From Pinus tabuliformis (Eukaryota; Streptophyta; Pinopsida; Pinales; Pinaceae), in assembly GCA_031772625.1 (NCBI GenBank), contig CM062816.1, positions 1,669,399,058 to 1,669,463,057 on the forward strand: a stretch of DNA of 64,000 nucleotides. Reading direction: 5' to 3'. The first letter of the stretch is position 1; every line of letters starts with the position of its first letter. Below are positions 11,101 to 20,679 of the stretch, one piece after another. The translations under genes and the position numbers were made by a program. Under the pieces are notes generated by a model, which saw only the letters and a program-made list of their open reading frames with translations, did not search any database and was not told the origin of the DNA.

Positions 11101-11979
11101 TAAAAGAAATTAAAAAATGTATTAGATATACATATGAGTACTTTGACATTGTTGATTCAGTTTGGTGGGAGTCCTTTTTCAATAATCAAAGTGATATCAT
11201 TTCAATAACAACAAATGAAGATATACCTTTGAAAAATCCATTTATTTGGCCACAAAAAGTGTCAAATGAACATGAGGAAAGAAACATTGTTGAATAGAAA
11301 CAATCTCAAGGTATTATTAATTCTTTATAGGCAGAGGAAAGAGAGATGTATATTGGTTCCAGAAGATCTCGTGCACAACGTGAAGCCATGGAATACCTTT
11401 ATAAGGGTTCAGTACAAGATATTAAGGAGGGTTGCATGATCGTAGTGCTAGCAGATGGAGATCCCAATGGCTATCCATTCTAGGTTGCTAAGGTTATAAA
11501 GGTCATTACAGAAAATGAAGATGTTACAAGTGTTGAAGTACATTGGTATGCCACAAATACACACCCATTCAATGGTGTGTATAAGCTAGAGATGGTAGCT
11601 AACAAAAAAATTGGTGGAAAGAGAAAAGAAAGGGTACAAATATAAATCATCGCCGCAAAGACCTCTTAAAATTGGAGGATGTTGACATAATTGTTTATGA
11701 CTTCAACTTAACAAAGAAAGGAACTCTTCGCTCTTCAAGACGATAGAGATTCTGAAAATGTTGTTACCAGAAGGAACAATGTTGAGATGGGATTTTGTTG
11801 AAACCAATCATAGATCCAGAAGAATTTTGAAACCTGAAATGGTGGGCATGCATGTGGACTTAGATGGGGCACTAGTTGATGAAAGAGTAGAATATGGAAC
11901 ATCTTCGTCTGCATCCAGTCATTCATCTGAAGATGTGAATTCTGATGGTGTGCAAGAAAATATGAGTGATTTTGAATAA
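8137..11979 (+). pseudogene. DDE-type transposase ('VGHTHxxID' family, resembles DUF7869 proteins)
   Basis: Starts at ATG 8137 (MDSSNSEDSLC). The N-terminal third is an acidic repeat region (8225-9290). Then come a basic stretch (WRSRRRPFRINPR), a Cys-containing segment (VCIPKKTRMGICITC, 10018-10062), an intron with TTTTGTAG acceptor near 10190, and the catalytic region: LGLIIDG (Asp 10314), LYLQLDNACHENKN (Asp 10557) and FLLVGHTHDHID (Asp 10683). A C-terminal SH3-like fold is suggested by VVLADGDPNGYPF, VAKV and VEVHWY (11430-11620), then VYDFNLTKKGTLRSSRR and an acidic tail to 11979. From memory this LDNxxxENKN / VGHTHxxID pattern belongs to DUF7869-type proteins found in several eukaryotic groups, thought to be transposase-like. 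TAG stops (e.g. 10686, 11483) and frameshifts make it a pseudogene. The TIRs around it support a transposase role. Confidence 0.7.
8225..9290 (+). repeat. Coding minisatellite, 87 bp unit (29 residues), about 13 copies
   Basis: The block coding CPLSPNPMDYES plus an acidic DEEHDEEF segment recurs at 87 bp spacing (GTCCTAA at 8354, 8441, 8522 after a 6 bp loss, 8609, 8696 and on). Later copies (8880-9290) carry stops and deletions. Period and indels are multiples of three in the first seven copies, so the array expanded while the frame was under selection or at least translated. The unit has repeated Ser-Pro and acidic residues and is probably disordered. Confidence 0.9.
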
Positions 11980-12440
11980 TTGTCTAAGACAGTTTATATA
12001 ACTGATGTTTGCATAATATCTTGAAATAAAAATTTTGATTTCCATATGGTGTTAAATCAGAAGTTATGAGTCATTTTTATGTTGCTGGATTATATGTTTT
12101 AATTATGATGATTTTTATTGTTTAAAATATCTACAATGAAACAATAAATTAGAGATATAATGTATGTTTCATTCAATCTACAAATAATGACATTTTGATT
12201 ATTTTAGTCATGTAATTTTTTCATAATGTCATGGTTTTTTTAATTTTATGGTTGAAAATTTTCCAAATTTTTTTGTATCTTTAATGTTATGATTGAAAAC
12301 AATTAGAATTTTAGTGATCTTTAGTGTCATGTTATTATATGTTTAACAACATGGATGAAAACTAATAGAATTTTAATGTGTTTCAGATCCCATTATTTTA
12401 TCTTTATCATCATTACTATAACATGTTGAAATTATACTTA
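11980..12440. other. Transposon 3' spacer, no gene
   Basis: AT-rich, follows the transposase stop. Repeated words such as AATTTTAGTG / AATTTTAATG suggest internal duplication; no ORF of note. Confidence 0.4.
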
Positions 12441-12469
12441 GGAAAGAAAAGTGTTATTCTAGCAAAAAC

Positions 12470-12715
12470 ATTAGTGTGTTTTTTCCTCAAAAATGGTTTA
12501 TTTTTGTAGATAAAAATTTAGTTTTACTGGCATTTTTTAAAAATGTTGGAAATTGACCCTAAAAAAAACCATCATTTGAGTATCTACACTTTTCATTTTC
12601 AGGGTGTTTTTTTGCACAATTTTTGGACAAAAAATGTGTTTTCACTGCCATTTTTAAAACATGTTCAAAATTGACCCTAAAAAAAACATTGCTTCAGCAT
12701 ACACACTTTTCGTTT
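12470..12715. repeat. Right subterminal tandem repeat, period ~118 bp, 2 copies
   Basis: TTGACCCTAAAAAAAAC recurs at about 12553 and 12671, and TTTTCACTGCCATTTTT / TTTTACTGGCATTTTTT and ACACTTTTCRTTTT also repeat at that spacing. Subterminal repeats are common transposase-binding regions in plant DNA transposons (general knowledge); binding here is inference. Confidence 0.7.
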
Positions 12716-12776
12716 TTAGCATTGCTTTTCATTCTTTTTGGGGTTTTTTGGCCAGAGTTCCCGTTTTGAGTTTCTA

Positions 12777-12800
12777 TTCCCATTTCAAAGTTTACATTTT
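12777..12800 (-). repeat. Right terminal inverted repeat of the DNA transposon
   Basis: Reverse complement begins AAAATGTAAACTTTGAAATG and then GGAA, matching the left end. Confidence 0.75.
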
Positions 12801-12805
12801 TACTA
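12801..12805. repeat. Target-site duplication TACTA, right
   Basis: Second copy of the pentamer that flanks the left end at 2467-2471. Confidence 0.75.
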
Positions 12806-13395
12806 CTAGCCAAAAGATATCTCTAAGGAATCAAATTTATGGAACAAGAATGACAAAACAAGAACATGTGGCTTCATACATTATGAGAATATCAAAAATC
12901 AAATATTAACTTCAAGGAATTGGAGAAACCATATCTGACTCTGAATTAACCACTTCTATAATCAATACTCTACCTCTAGCTTGGGATGGTTTGTAGGAGG
13001 TATTTATGCAAGAAACGATACAATGAATTTTGAAGAACTTTGGGCACTATGTGTTCTAGAAGAAACAAGATTGAAGGCTAAAGATGATAGCAAATCAAAT
13101 AATTAAAACTCTCAAGCCTTTGCTGTTAGATCAAAGAAGAAGTTTGGAAAATTCAGAAGATTTGGATCTCATCACAAATACAACAACAACAAGCCTCATG
13201 GAAACTAGGTTATGCCCAAAGTGCAATGCTTTGGTTGCCATGAATATGGACACATGAAAAGAGATTTCCCCAAGAACTCTAAGAATAATAAAAGCAACAA
13301 AGGGAAGGAAAGAGATGAATCACTAACAATTGAAGATGAAGGAACTGAAAAGAAACCCAAGGTTGAAGACAACAAGGACCCCTACTATTAAAAAT
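12806..13395 (+). pseudogene. Copia gag, 3' part with damaged zinc knuckle
   Basis: Continues the gag cut at 2471: SQKISLRNQIYGTRM, VASYIMRISKIKY, then ISDSELTTSIINTLPLAWDG in line with copia Gag. Near 13230 it reads CFGCHEYGHMKRDFP, a CX2CX4HX4C knuckle whose last Cys is Phe (TTC for TGC). The K/N-rich tail stops near 13390. Several frameshifts and stops. Confidence 0.65.
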
Positions 13396-14449
13396 AATGA
13401 ATAATATGGAAAGTACCAAGTTTACAAACAAGTTTGATTTTAATTTCTTATTTAGAAGATGGAAGTTAGAGTAGCAGTTACAATTATATTTGGACGACAG
13501 AATATTTTTGGGATTCGTATATTGCAAAGTCATGGAAATCAAGTTTAAGGAGCATATAATATTGGAAGGAATAAAGTAATTGAAAATGCCTACACAAAAT
13601 TCTAGAAAAACATACATTTGTATTTAAGATGTTCATGTCTCTAAAATTTCATCATGAATATTTAGAGGCAACCATCATCTCTTTTAGAAGTAAGGACTAC
13701 AGGTTGAAAATAGAAGCAGAACAATAGAAGAATCAAAATCAATGTGCAACATTGTGATTTCAGTAAAGATGAAGTTGACCTCATACATCATAGAATAAGT
13801 AAAGTAATACTATAAGTACAAAGCATTTTAGAAACAAACTATATTTTGAAATATGGAAGAATTAGAAGGTGGTAGCAAAGATTATTCTACAAGAATAGTA
13901 GGGAATTTAGTAGTACACATTAAAGACAGTCAATTGAATGGAAACATGGAAGCAAGTGTCAAAAGAAGTTTATATCAATTAAAGGAAAATTTTCACTTAC
14001 CTTAGATGAAAAAGGTTACTCTTATCATGAAGAAGGAATCTCATGATCATAGAAGATCTTGCAATTATAACTTCAATCAAATAATTCAAAAAGGGACTCA
14101 TGAATTAGAGATATTATCTTCTAAAGGAGTTGGAGGCAAACCATGATATATGTTGGTTAGATATATTACTTCTAGATGGTTGGGTAGAAATTCAAAATAT
14201 TTTTATTACCAAGATTCTTCTAGAAGGCTGGTTACATATATATGGCAACATCATTGAAGAGCTTTGATCCAACTACTGATTGGTTCGAATTTTGAACACA
14301 TCATTTATATTGGCAGAACTGATGTTAATACTACTGTTGGTCGTTACTACTTGTAATTTGATCTAATTTCTTGGAAGAATGTGAAGAAAGATTATGTTGC
14401 AATGCGAACGAATAAAATGTGAAGGCTTGTACAAATTATTTATATAGAA
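13396..14449. other. Decayed copia internal region, nothing identifiable
   Basis: Expected to hold integrase and RT, but I find no GDD/YVDD or HHCC motif in any frame. Either an internal deletion or decay beyond recognition. Confidence 0.35.
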
Positions 14450-14499
14450 GTTTGGCTCCATAAGATGTTTTATGTATTACTTGATGACATGATGGATTT

Positions 14500-14700
14500 G
14501 ATTACAAAGAGCATTAAGGAACCAGGAAGGTCAAAGCTCATTATGATTCGTGACATGATGTAGGATGAAACTATGAAGCAACAATATATCTCCACTGACG
14601 AACATGTAGTTGATGTATTGATGAAGTTCATTCCTAAGGAAAAGGATGAGTATTATGAGAAAAGTTTGGGCTTGTGGATATCTCATCCCTATTTGAGAGG
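14500..14700 (+). pseudogene. Copia RNase H C-terminus remnant
   Basis: Reads MIRDMMQDETMKQQYISTDEHVVDVLMKFIPKEK then DEYYEKSLGL across 14545-14675 (given here in two pieces). The YISTDEHVVDVL segment is the typical C-terminal end of plant copia polyproteins (usual form ISTDEQxADxLTKxL). It lies the expected few hundred bases before the 3' LTR. Confidence 0.55.
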
Positions 14701-15199
14701 GAGTGTGGATGGACACTGTGTTCTCCATTTGTCACATACTTGGCCAGGACTAATAGTTATAATCATAGTGCATGAACACTGACAGGGAGAATGGTGGATT
14801 AGATAAGCATCGGGGATGTACATTCTTGATTCATGTATCATTGGTTGACTAGGATTAACATCCTAAGTTGGATACATGGACTTGGTAAATAATGGTTTGG
14901 AGGACATACTTTTCCTTGGGGTTAGGAAATGGCCCTGTGAAGTCATACCTTGGGAACACCTAGGTGGAGTATGTGCCGTGAGAGGTGGTGGTGTCCAAAT
15001 TAATACCTCCCAGAATTGTGCTCTGATCTATTGGACAAATAGAGCATAATTGTAAGGGCCTTGGTAATTTAACAATGCTAGTTATGATGATGTAATCATC
15101 ATTGATGCTTATCGATCCAAATCCTTTCTTATATGAATATTTCAACTTGAGATTATCTAGTTGTTTCACTATGAATAGCTCCCTAGTTAAGAGGTAACA

Positions 15200-16052
15200 T
15201 TGTCATTATTGTTATATTTTTTTTTTAGTCAAAGCATGTTCTTCATGCTCAAAGTAAAAAAGAGTCAAAATAAGCTATTATGAGTCAAAAGAATTTTTAT
15301 TTCACTTATTTCCCATTTGGACATTTTAAAGAAAAGAATTTGAAATTTATTTTTGAGTCAAAGAGTCAACACAAAGACCAAATCAACCCTCCTTAGACAA
15401 GTCAGCCTATGTGGCACCTATTCGAACCTTCTGGACAACCATATATAAGACTCAACTTGACCTCTTGGAAGACCATTTAATTCATCATATCATACATCAA
15501 TTTCTACACCTAATCAAGAAGAAAGAAAGTTGAAGTCAAAGGAGAAGAGTAAACAGTCAAAGGAGAGAGAAAAACTGAGTTTTTTGCCTTTTTATGTTCA
15601 CACGTGTGAAATTTCTATGGCAACTCTAAGGTAATTATAGGGCCAAAATTTAGCATCTATAGTAGGACTGAAAATTATGTGATTTTGACCAGATTTCAAG
15701 AAGTTTGACCAATGTTGACTTTTTTTTACTTTGACTTGTTGGAATAGACTTGAAGGAGGGTTGAATTGGAATGTTTGTGGCAGTTTGGTCTTGGTCGTGG
15801 TCTTGGATATCTCATTCTCATCTAATTCTATAAGAAGAGGATTGTTAGATTTTCCCCTTGTGGGGTTTTTCCCAAGCATGGAGCCTAAATCTTGTTGTCT
15901 CTTGTTTCTTTGTGATCTTTATATTTTTGCACATTTGTATAATTGCTTGATGAAGAAGACATAATAAGTAATAAACAATACATCTAACAATCACAAGTAA
16001 TTATTAAGAAGATACGTCAAGAATCATCTCTATTACATTTTGTTTCTCAACA
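15200..16052 (+). repeat. Copia 3' LTR
   Basis: Right half matches the 5' LTR at 1401-1873. Starts near TGTCATTATTGTTAT (about 15200) after a short purine stretch AAGAGG and ends TTTCTCAACA at 16052. Carries CACACGTGTG near 15600. Confidence 0.7.
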
Positions 16053-16410
16053 TGCAGTAGGAGGATTAGCCCTTAATGGCCAAGAAAAGAATGAAGGTGC
16101 CTTCCTTGGTGCAAGTTGCTTTGTTTCCTTTTATTCCTCTTCTAGCTTTGTGTGTTGTTCATGTAGCTAGGTAGACTACTCATGTAGCTACTCTATTTCC
16201 TGATGATGAGCCACGGTGAATGGCAATTCAAACAATTATGGATGCGAGAACTCCGGAAGAAAACTATACACAAAGTATTAATCGCTGAAGCCTCAAAACA
16301 ATAACTACTATCATTTTCCCCTATTGCACCTTAATTTCCAGTTCCTAAATCTCTTAAAATCCTTGTAGTTCTCCTTCTTGCTTCCCTCTCTATTCGAGGC
16401 TAGGTGTCTC
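16053..16410. other. Spacer, nothing identifiable
   Basis: Between two LTR elements; no ORF, repeat partner or motif recognised on either strand. Confidence 0.4.
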
Positions 16411-17588
16411 TGTGAAAATTTTAGTGCTACAAAATTATTCTGCAACTCAGAAAATTTCGCTACGAAATTTTATTACAGCGACTGGAAATTATTTTGCTAA
16501 CTATAAATTAATTAACAGGTTTTTCGCCCATAAAAACAATGAATAAATAATTCACTACTGCAAACTTAAAAAATAAAACCGTGGAAGAAAAATAGCGATG
16601 GAAACTGAGAAAGTCAAGAACACACACACACATAAAATTTACACAGTTATTTTTGGACAATTTTCCCCGGAAAACCCAACTTGGGAAAACCAGTGCAACA
16701 AATGGGGGTTTTATTATTATGCAACAGTGAGAAATTCAAAGTACAATAATCTAGATGTCAAAATCTGGCTATCCTATAGATAAATTACTGCAAAAATATC
16801 TAGAGGGAAATTACCCTCACTCCGGAAAATTCTGACACTGTACTGCCTCTGAAAAGCAAGTCATTCAACTAGGTCTGCGGAGGCCCTGCATCAACCTGAA
16901 GTTGCATGCTGCAAATTCTACCTAAATCGTCTGCTAATCAAGTTATCATGCCTACTTCTAGTTGGGGAAATTCTTCTCTCGCACTCTGGGACTCCTTCCC
17001 GGCCTCTGAAACTGAAGACATCTTCCCCTCTTAGCAAATCGAACTACCTTCTGAGGCTTCTATGCTAGGATTACACATCCTCCTAGAGAAACTTTGGCCT
17101 CTTTGCAAACACACTCATTGGATCTGGAAAAATTCCTCCAACCTCACTGTCCATACCCCTCACTATCTCTGCTTTGATCTTTGACTTTCTGTCAACTTTT
17201 GTTGCTCTCTGGAAATTGAACTACCAAGGAAATCAAATTTCTTAAGTGTCACTAGTGTATTCTCCAAGTGCCCATCGAATTCTTCTTATAATCCTCTGTT
17301 GGGGATCCAACGACCAAGATTAAAACTCAATCAAGGGATAGAATCATATCAGAGTCGATCCCTGTGAGTTTCTAGAGAATTCTCACCTTGGCTTAATTAA
17401 TTCTGATTAATTAACCAATTTTCCTAAGTTTATACTTAGGAAATATTAAAAAATAGGTTAATAATCTAATTAAGTCATCTCTATGTGGAATTTTCAGAAA
17501 TTATTTATGGGTTATGGAGATCTCATGTATTCTAGCCTCTCCACCAACTTTTGTGGCTAGAACACATCTGATGCTACAAAAACTAACA
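16411..17588 (-). repeat. LTR, left copy
   Basis: Begins TGTGAAAATTTTAGTGC and ends GATGCTACAAAAACTAACA. Same order of blocks as 19156-20318: ATTATTCTGC, TATAAATTAATTAACA, CACTCGCTGGATCTGG-like segment, TTAACCA, TTCCTAAGTTTA. Visibly diverged by substitutions and small indels. Confidence 0.8.
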
Positions 17589-18430
17589 CTCCATATTAGC
17601 AAGGATTGTGTTTTAATCCTACACACTCTGCCACAAAACCTTGCCTCTGTACCATCTCCTGCCATGTTATTGATGTCTAGTTGTTGCTTCCCACCAACCA
17701 CTGTGCAACTTTGATGATGCATCCTTGCTGCTGGTGACACTGCCATACTACTTGCAACCTTGCATCTGCACTGCAACCCTCTCTCATATGTTGTTGTTGA
17801 ACTTGCAACTACTACAACTAAGAAGCATCCTAAATACTAAATCAACCATGTTCAGTATGATGCATTTGTCTCCTGGGACTCTGACTACTACTAGCTACTG
17901 CACTGTTCACTAAAGAATCTGTGTTGTTATTGACTCTGCACTGTGCCACTTTGTATTGTTGCCAACACTTCATTGCGCTCCTCAACACCTGACTGCCACT
18001 AGTATGCAATTGTCACTCTTAAATATGGTTGCATCACTGACATTGATCTATCCTGCTACCGAATTATGTGGGCCCCCATAACAAAGTAATTATCCATGAA
18101 GAGGACACCTCAATGGACCCTGCCCATGTTTTCATTTCTCTAGGACTATAGCTCTAGGTCGCCCCACCTCTCTCTTAGAGGTATGGTTTCCATCATAGAT
18201 AAGTCTTCCTCCAACCTGGAGGAAAACTTATCTATCTCAGTCGATGTTGTCACCCAATCCTTCTTCTCCCACTTGTACTTATTTCTGAGAGGACACTGCT
18301 AGTTAATATCTGACCTCCTGAATTAGAGTGAGGAAGGAATCTATGCCTTCACCCTTCTACATCCTAATGGTTCTCAGCTTCTCCTAGAGAAACGTCTTTT
18401 TCTTCTTAGAAGAACTTTGATATAGCATGG
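17589..18430. other. Internal region of the gag-only element, no clear coding
   Basis: Should encode the C-terminal half of gag on the minus strand, but stops and shifts are frequent and no zinc knuckle is seen. Confidence 0.35.
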
Positions 18431-18436
18431 AGAGAG

Positions 18437-19143
18437 TTACCCACATTTACCTGGTAGTTTTCTTCCAGAAATATACGAGACTATATGATCTAAAAATCCA
18501 TCCAAAATCATCCGCTTCGCATTCGCCATTTCCTTCTTGTACTCCTTCAGTTGACTTGCATCTTGGGGAACTACTACCACATTGTCTACGTAGACTTTCA
18601 GGCCATATTCATCTAGAAGTAATGACATCCTAGCCTTCTAGATTACATAATTGGAGGCTCCCTCCAAACTATCCTAATCTCTAATACTAGTTGTGGCCAT
18701 CTATGAATCTGTCAAAAAATCCCTCTTTCCCTCTGCTTGGTTGTTGGATCTTCTATACCCCCTCCCTTCTGGAGTGAGAAAATCTGTGCTCAGCTACTCC
18801 CAATTTGCTTGGAAAAATTTACTTCTGAAACTCGAAGCCCCCTAAGAGAAATTTTCCCTCTGTTGTGTGTGCTTTTCTCTTCCACCTGAAGCTGATTTTT
18901 CTGTTGTAAAACCCTCTACATCCAACCGGAAATTTCTGAGTAAAAAATTGAGTTGTTGTTTCTCCCTCTCACTATTAGAATCATTGTCCTAGGAAACCTT
19001 AATTTTTTTGCAAGCCTGCAACTGAAAATCGAAATCCTGCCCCAACAATTCGAACTGCCAACCTCTAATAATTTCAGCTTGTTGTTCCCTTTGAACAACA
19101 AAATTATCTCCTTCGATTTTGAGCTTCTTAGCTGATCACTCAT
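18437..19143 (-). pseudogene. Copia gag remnant (-)
   Basis: Minus-strand start MSDQLRSSKSKEI at 19143, 12 bp inside the LTR. Further on, ASNYVI*KARMSLLLDEYGL (18650-18600) and QLKEYKKEMANAKRMILDG match the copia Gag core (pattern G-x-N-Y-x-x-W-K, then a K/AKRMI helix). The W of the core motif is a stop (TAG for TGG). Frames change at least twice. Confidence 0.55.
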
Positions 19144-19155
19144 TCTTTGAGATCA

Positions 19156-20318
19156 TGTGAAATATTCGACGCTATGAAATTATTCTGCAGCTTAGAAAAT
19201 TTCACTATGAAATTTTATTGCAGCGATTGGAAATTATTCTTCTAACTATAAATTAATTAACAATCTGTTTGGCCATACAAACAATGAATAATTCACCACT
19301 GCAAACTTCACAAATAAAATTGTGGAAGAAAAATAGTGTTGGAAACTGAGAAAATCTAGTACTCACACATAAAATTTACATAGTTATTTTTGGACAATTG
19401 TCTCTAGAAAAGCCCAACTTGGGAAAATCGGTGTAGCGACTGAGGGTTTCATTATTATGCAGCAGTGATAAATTATTAGTACAATAATATAGATTTCGAA
19501 ATATGGCTATCATGTAGAGAAAATACTAGAAAAAATATCTAGAGGGAAATTACACTCACTTTGGGAAATTACTCTCACTCCGGGAAATTCCGGCACTGGA
19601 CTACCTCTGAAAAGAAAGTCATCCAAATGGGTCTACACGAGCTTTGTGCCAACCTAAAGCTACATGCTACAACTTTTTCCTCAATCATCTTCTAGTAAAG
19701 TTGTCTTTCTTACTGCTGTCTGGGGAAATTATTCTTTGGCACTCTAGGACACCTTCTTGGCCTCTGGAACTGAAGACGTCTTCTCCTCTCAGAAAATTGA
19801 ACTACCTTCTGAGGCTTATGTGCAACCTCTTGGAGAAACTTCGGCCTCTATGAAAATGCACTCGCTGGATCTGGAAAACTTCCTTCAGCCTCACTATCCC
19901 TACCCCTCACTATCTCTACTTCAATATCTGGCTTTCCAACAACTATTGTTGCTCTCTGGAAATCGAATTGCTCAACTGTCTCTAGTGCATTCTCCAAGTG
20001 CCCATCGACTTCTTCTTATAATCCTTTGTTATGGCTCCAACGAAAAAGATTAAAACTTAATCAAGGGATAGGATCATATCATAGTTGATCTGTGTGTGTT
20101 TCTAGAGAATTCTCACCTTGACTTAATCAATTCTGATTAATTAACCAGTTTTCCTAAGTTTAGACTTAGGAAACATTAAAAAATAGGTTAGTAATCTAAT
20201 TAAGCCATATCTAGGTGGGATTTCTAGAAATGATTTATGGATTATGGATATCTCATTTATTCTAGCCTCTCCACCAAGTTTCATGGCTAGAGCACATTTG
20301 ATGCTACAAAAACTAACA
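19156..20318 (-). repeat. LTR, right copy
   Basis: Partner of 16411-17588; begins TGTGAAATATTCGACGC and ends GCTACAAAAACTAACA. Confidence 0.8.
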
Positions 20319-20439
20319 ATCTATTTTATTGCAATAGGAGTATCTGAACGAGGTTGAAGTTTTCCACTAAGTCTAATTCTAGCACTTTTTCTCCTTGCAT
20401 AGGTAATTTGTTGGAAAGTTTTACTCACTTTGGGCTTGT

Positions 20440-20679
20440 TAGGGGTACTTAAACTTTCAAATGTGGTAATTCCTCCTCCAAGGTGTCTTTCTTATTTTGT
20501 TTTGAGGGACTAATTATTGCCTCCCCCTTCCTCTTTTTACCTTTAATCTGGTCATGTCGATTGACATCTTCTTTAGCTTTTAGAAATGTTTTTATATCCA
20601 TATCCATAAAGTTGACCCAAGAAATATGATTTTGTAAGCTTTCCAATGCATCATTCACACTAAATTTAATAAGGATGGG
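20440..20679 (-). pseudogene. Older env-position ORF, C-terminal part (split by Athila-like element)
   Basis: Minus strand: NDALESLQNHISWVNFMDMD followed by a K/E-rich tail (HDQIKGKKRKGE, KDTLEEELP). Joined across the Athila-like insertion to 34242-34830. The pair resembles the env-position ORF inside the Athila-like element itself, in its globular part (KYI(S/T)CEGR motif) and its K/E-rich C-terminal region. Function unknown. Confidence 0.5.
20675..20679. repeat. Target-site duplication ATGGG, left
   Basis: Same pentamer at 34237-34241, directly outside the other LTR. Confidence 0.8.

Larger units (their letters stand above)
2472..12800. mobile_element. 10.3 kb TIR DNA transposon: transposase plus ParB/DNA methyltransferase
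   Basis: Boundaries come from three agreeing signals. (1) Imperfect terminal inverted repeats: left AATAATGCAAACTTTGAAAC, right (reverse complement) AAAATGTAAACTTTGAAATG. (2) The pentamer TACTA stands on both sides (2467-2471, 12801-12805). (3) Deleting the element plus one TACTA rejoins the copia gag in frame. Inside are two divergently arranged genes, a transposase (8137-11979, +) and a ParB-like/beta-class DNA methyltransferase (3331-6890, -), separated by a GC-rich repeat island. Both genes carry stops and frameshifts, so this copy is dead. A 5 bp duplication and this gene pair match no plant DNA-transposon superfamily I can name. Confidence 0.8.
1401..16052 (+). mobile_element. Old Ty1/copia element (host of the DNA transposon)
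   Basis: Defined by two related LTR copies (1401-1873 and about 15200-16052), a primer-binding site directly after the first, gag in two pieces (2162-2471 and 12806-13390), and a C-terminal RNase H remnant at 14500-14690. Order LTR-PBS-gag-RH-LTR and strand are consistent. Most of pol (protease, integrase, RT) is missing between 13.4 and 14.5 kb. The first LTR lacks its left half. The gag interruption is entirely due to the 10.3 kb DNA transposon, which therefore inserted later. Confidence 0.75.
16411..20318 (-). mobile_element. Gag-only copia derivative (TR-GAG-like)
   Basis: Two direct repeats of 1178 and 1163 bp (TGT...ACA ends) bracket only 1567 bp, which on the minus strand hold a copia gag remnant and no pol. 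Terminal repeats plus gag but no pol is the TR-GAG type of non-autonomous element (family knowledge). The weak TGATCTCAAAG just inside the right LTR could be a decayed tRNA-Met primer site on the minus strand. I see no convincing target duplication. Confidence 0.65.
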
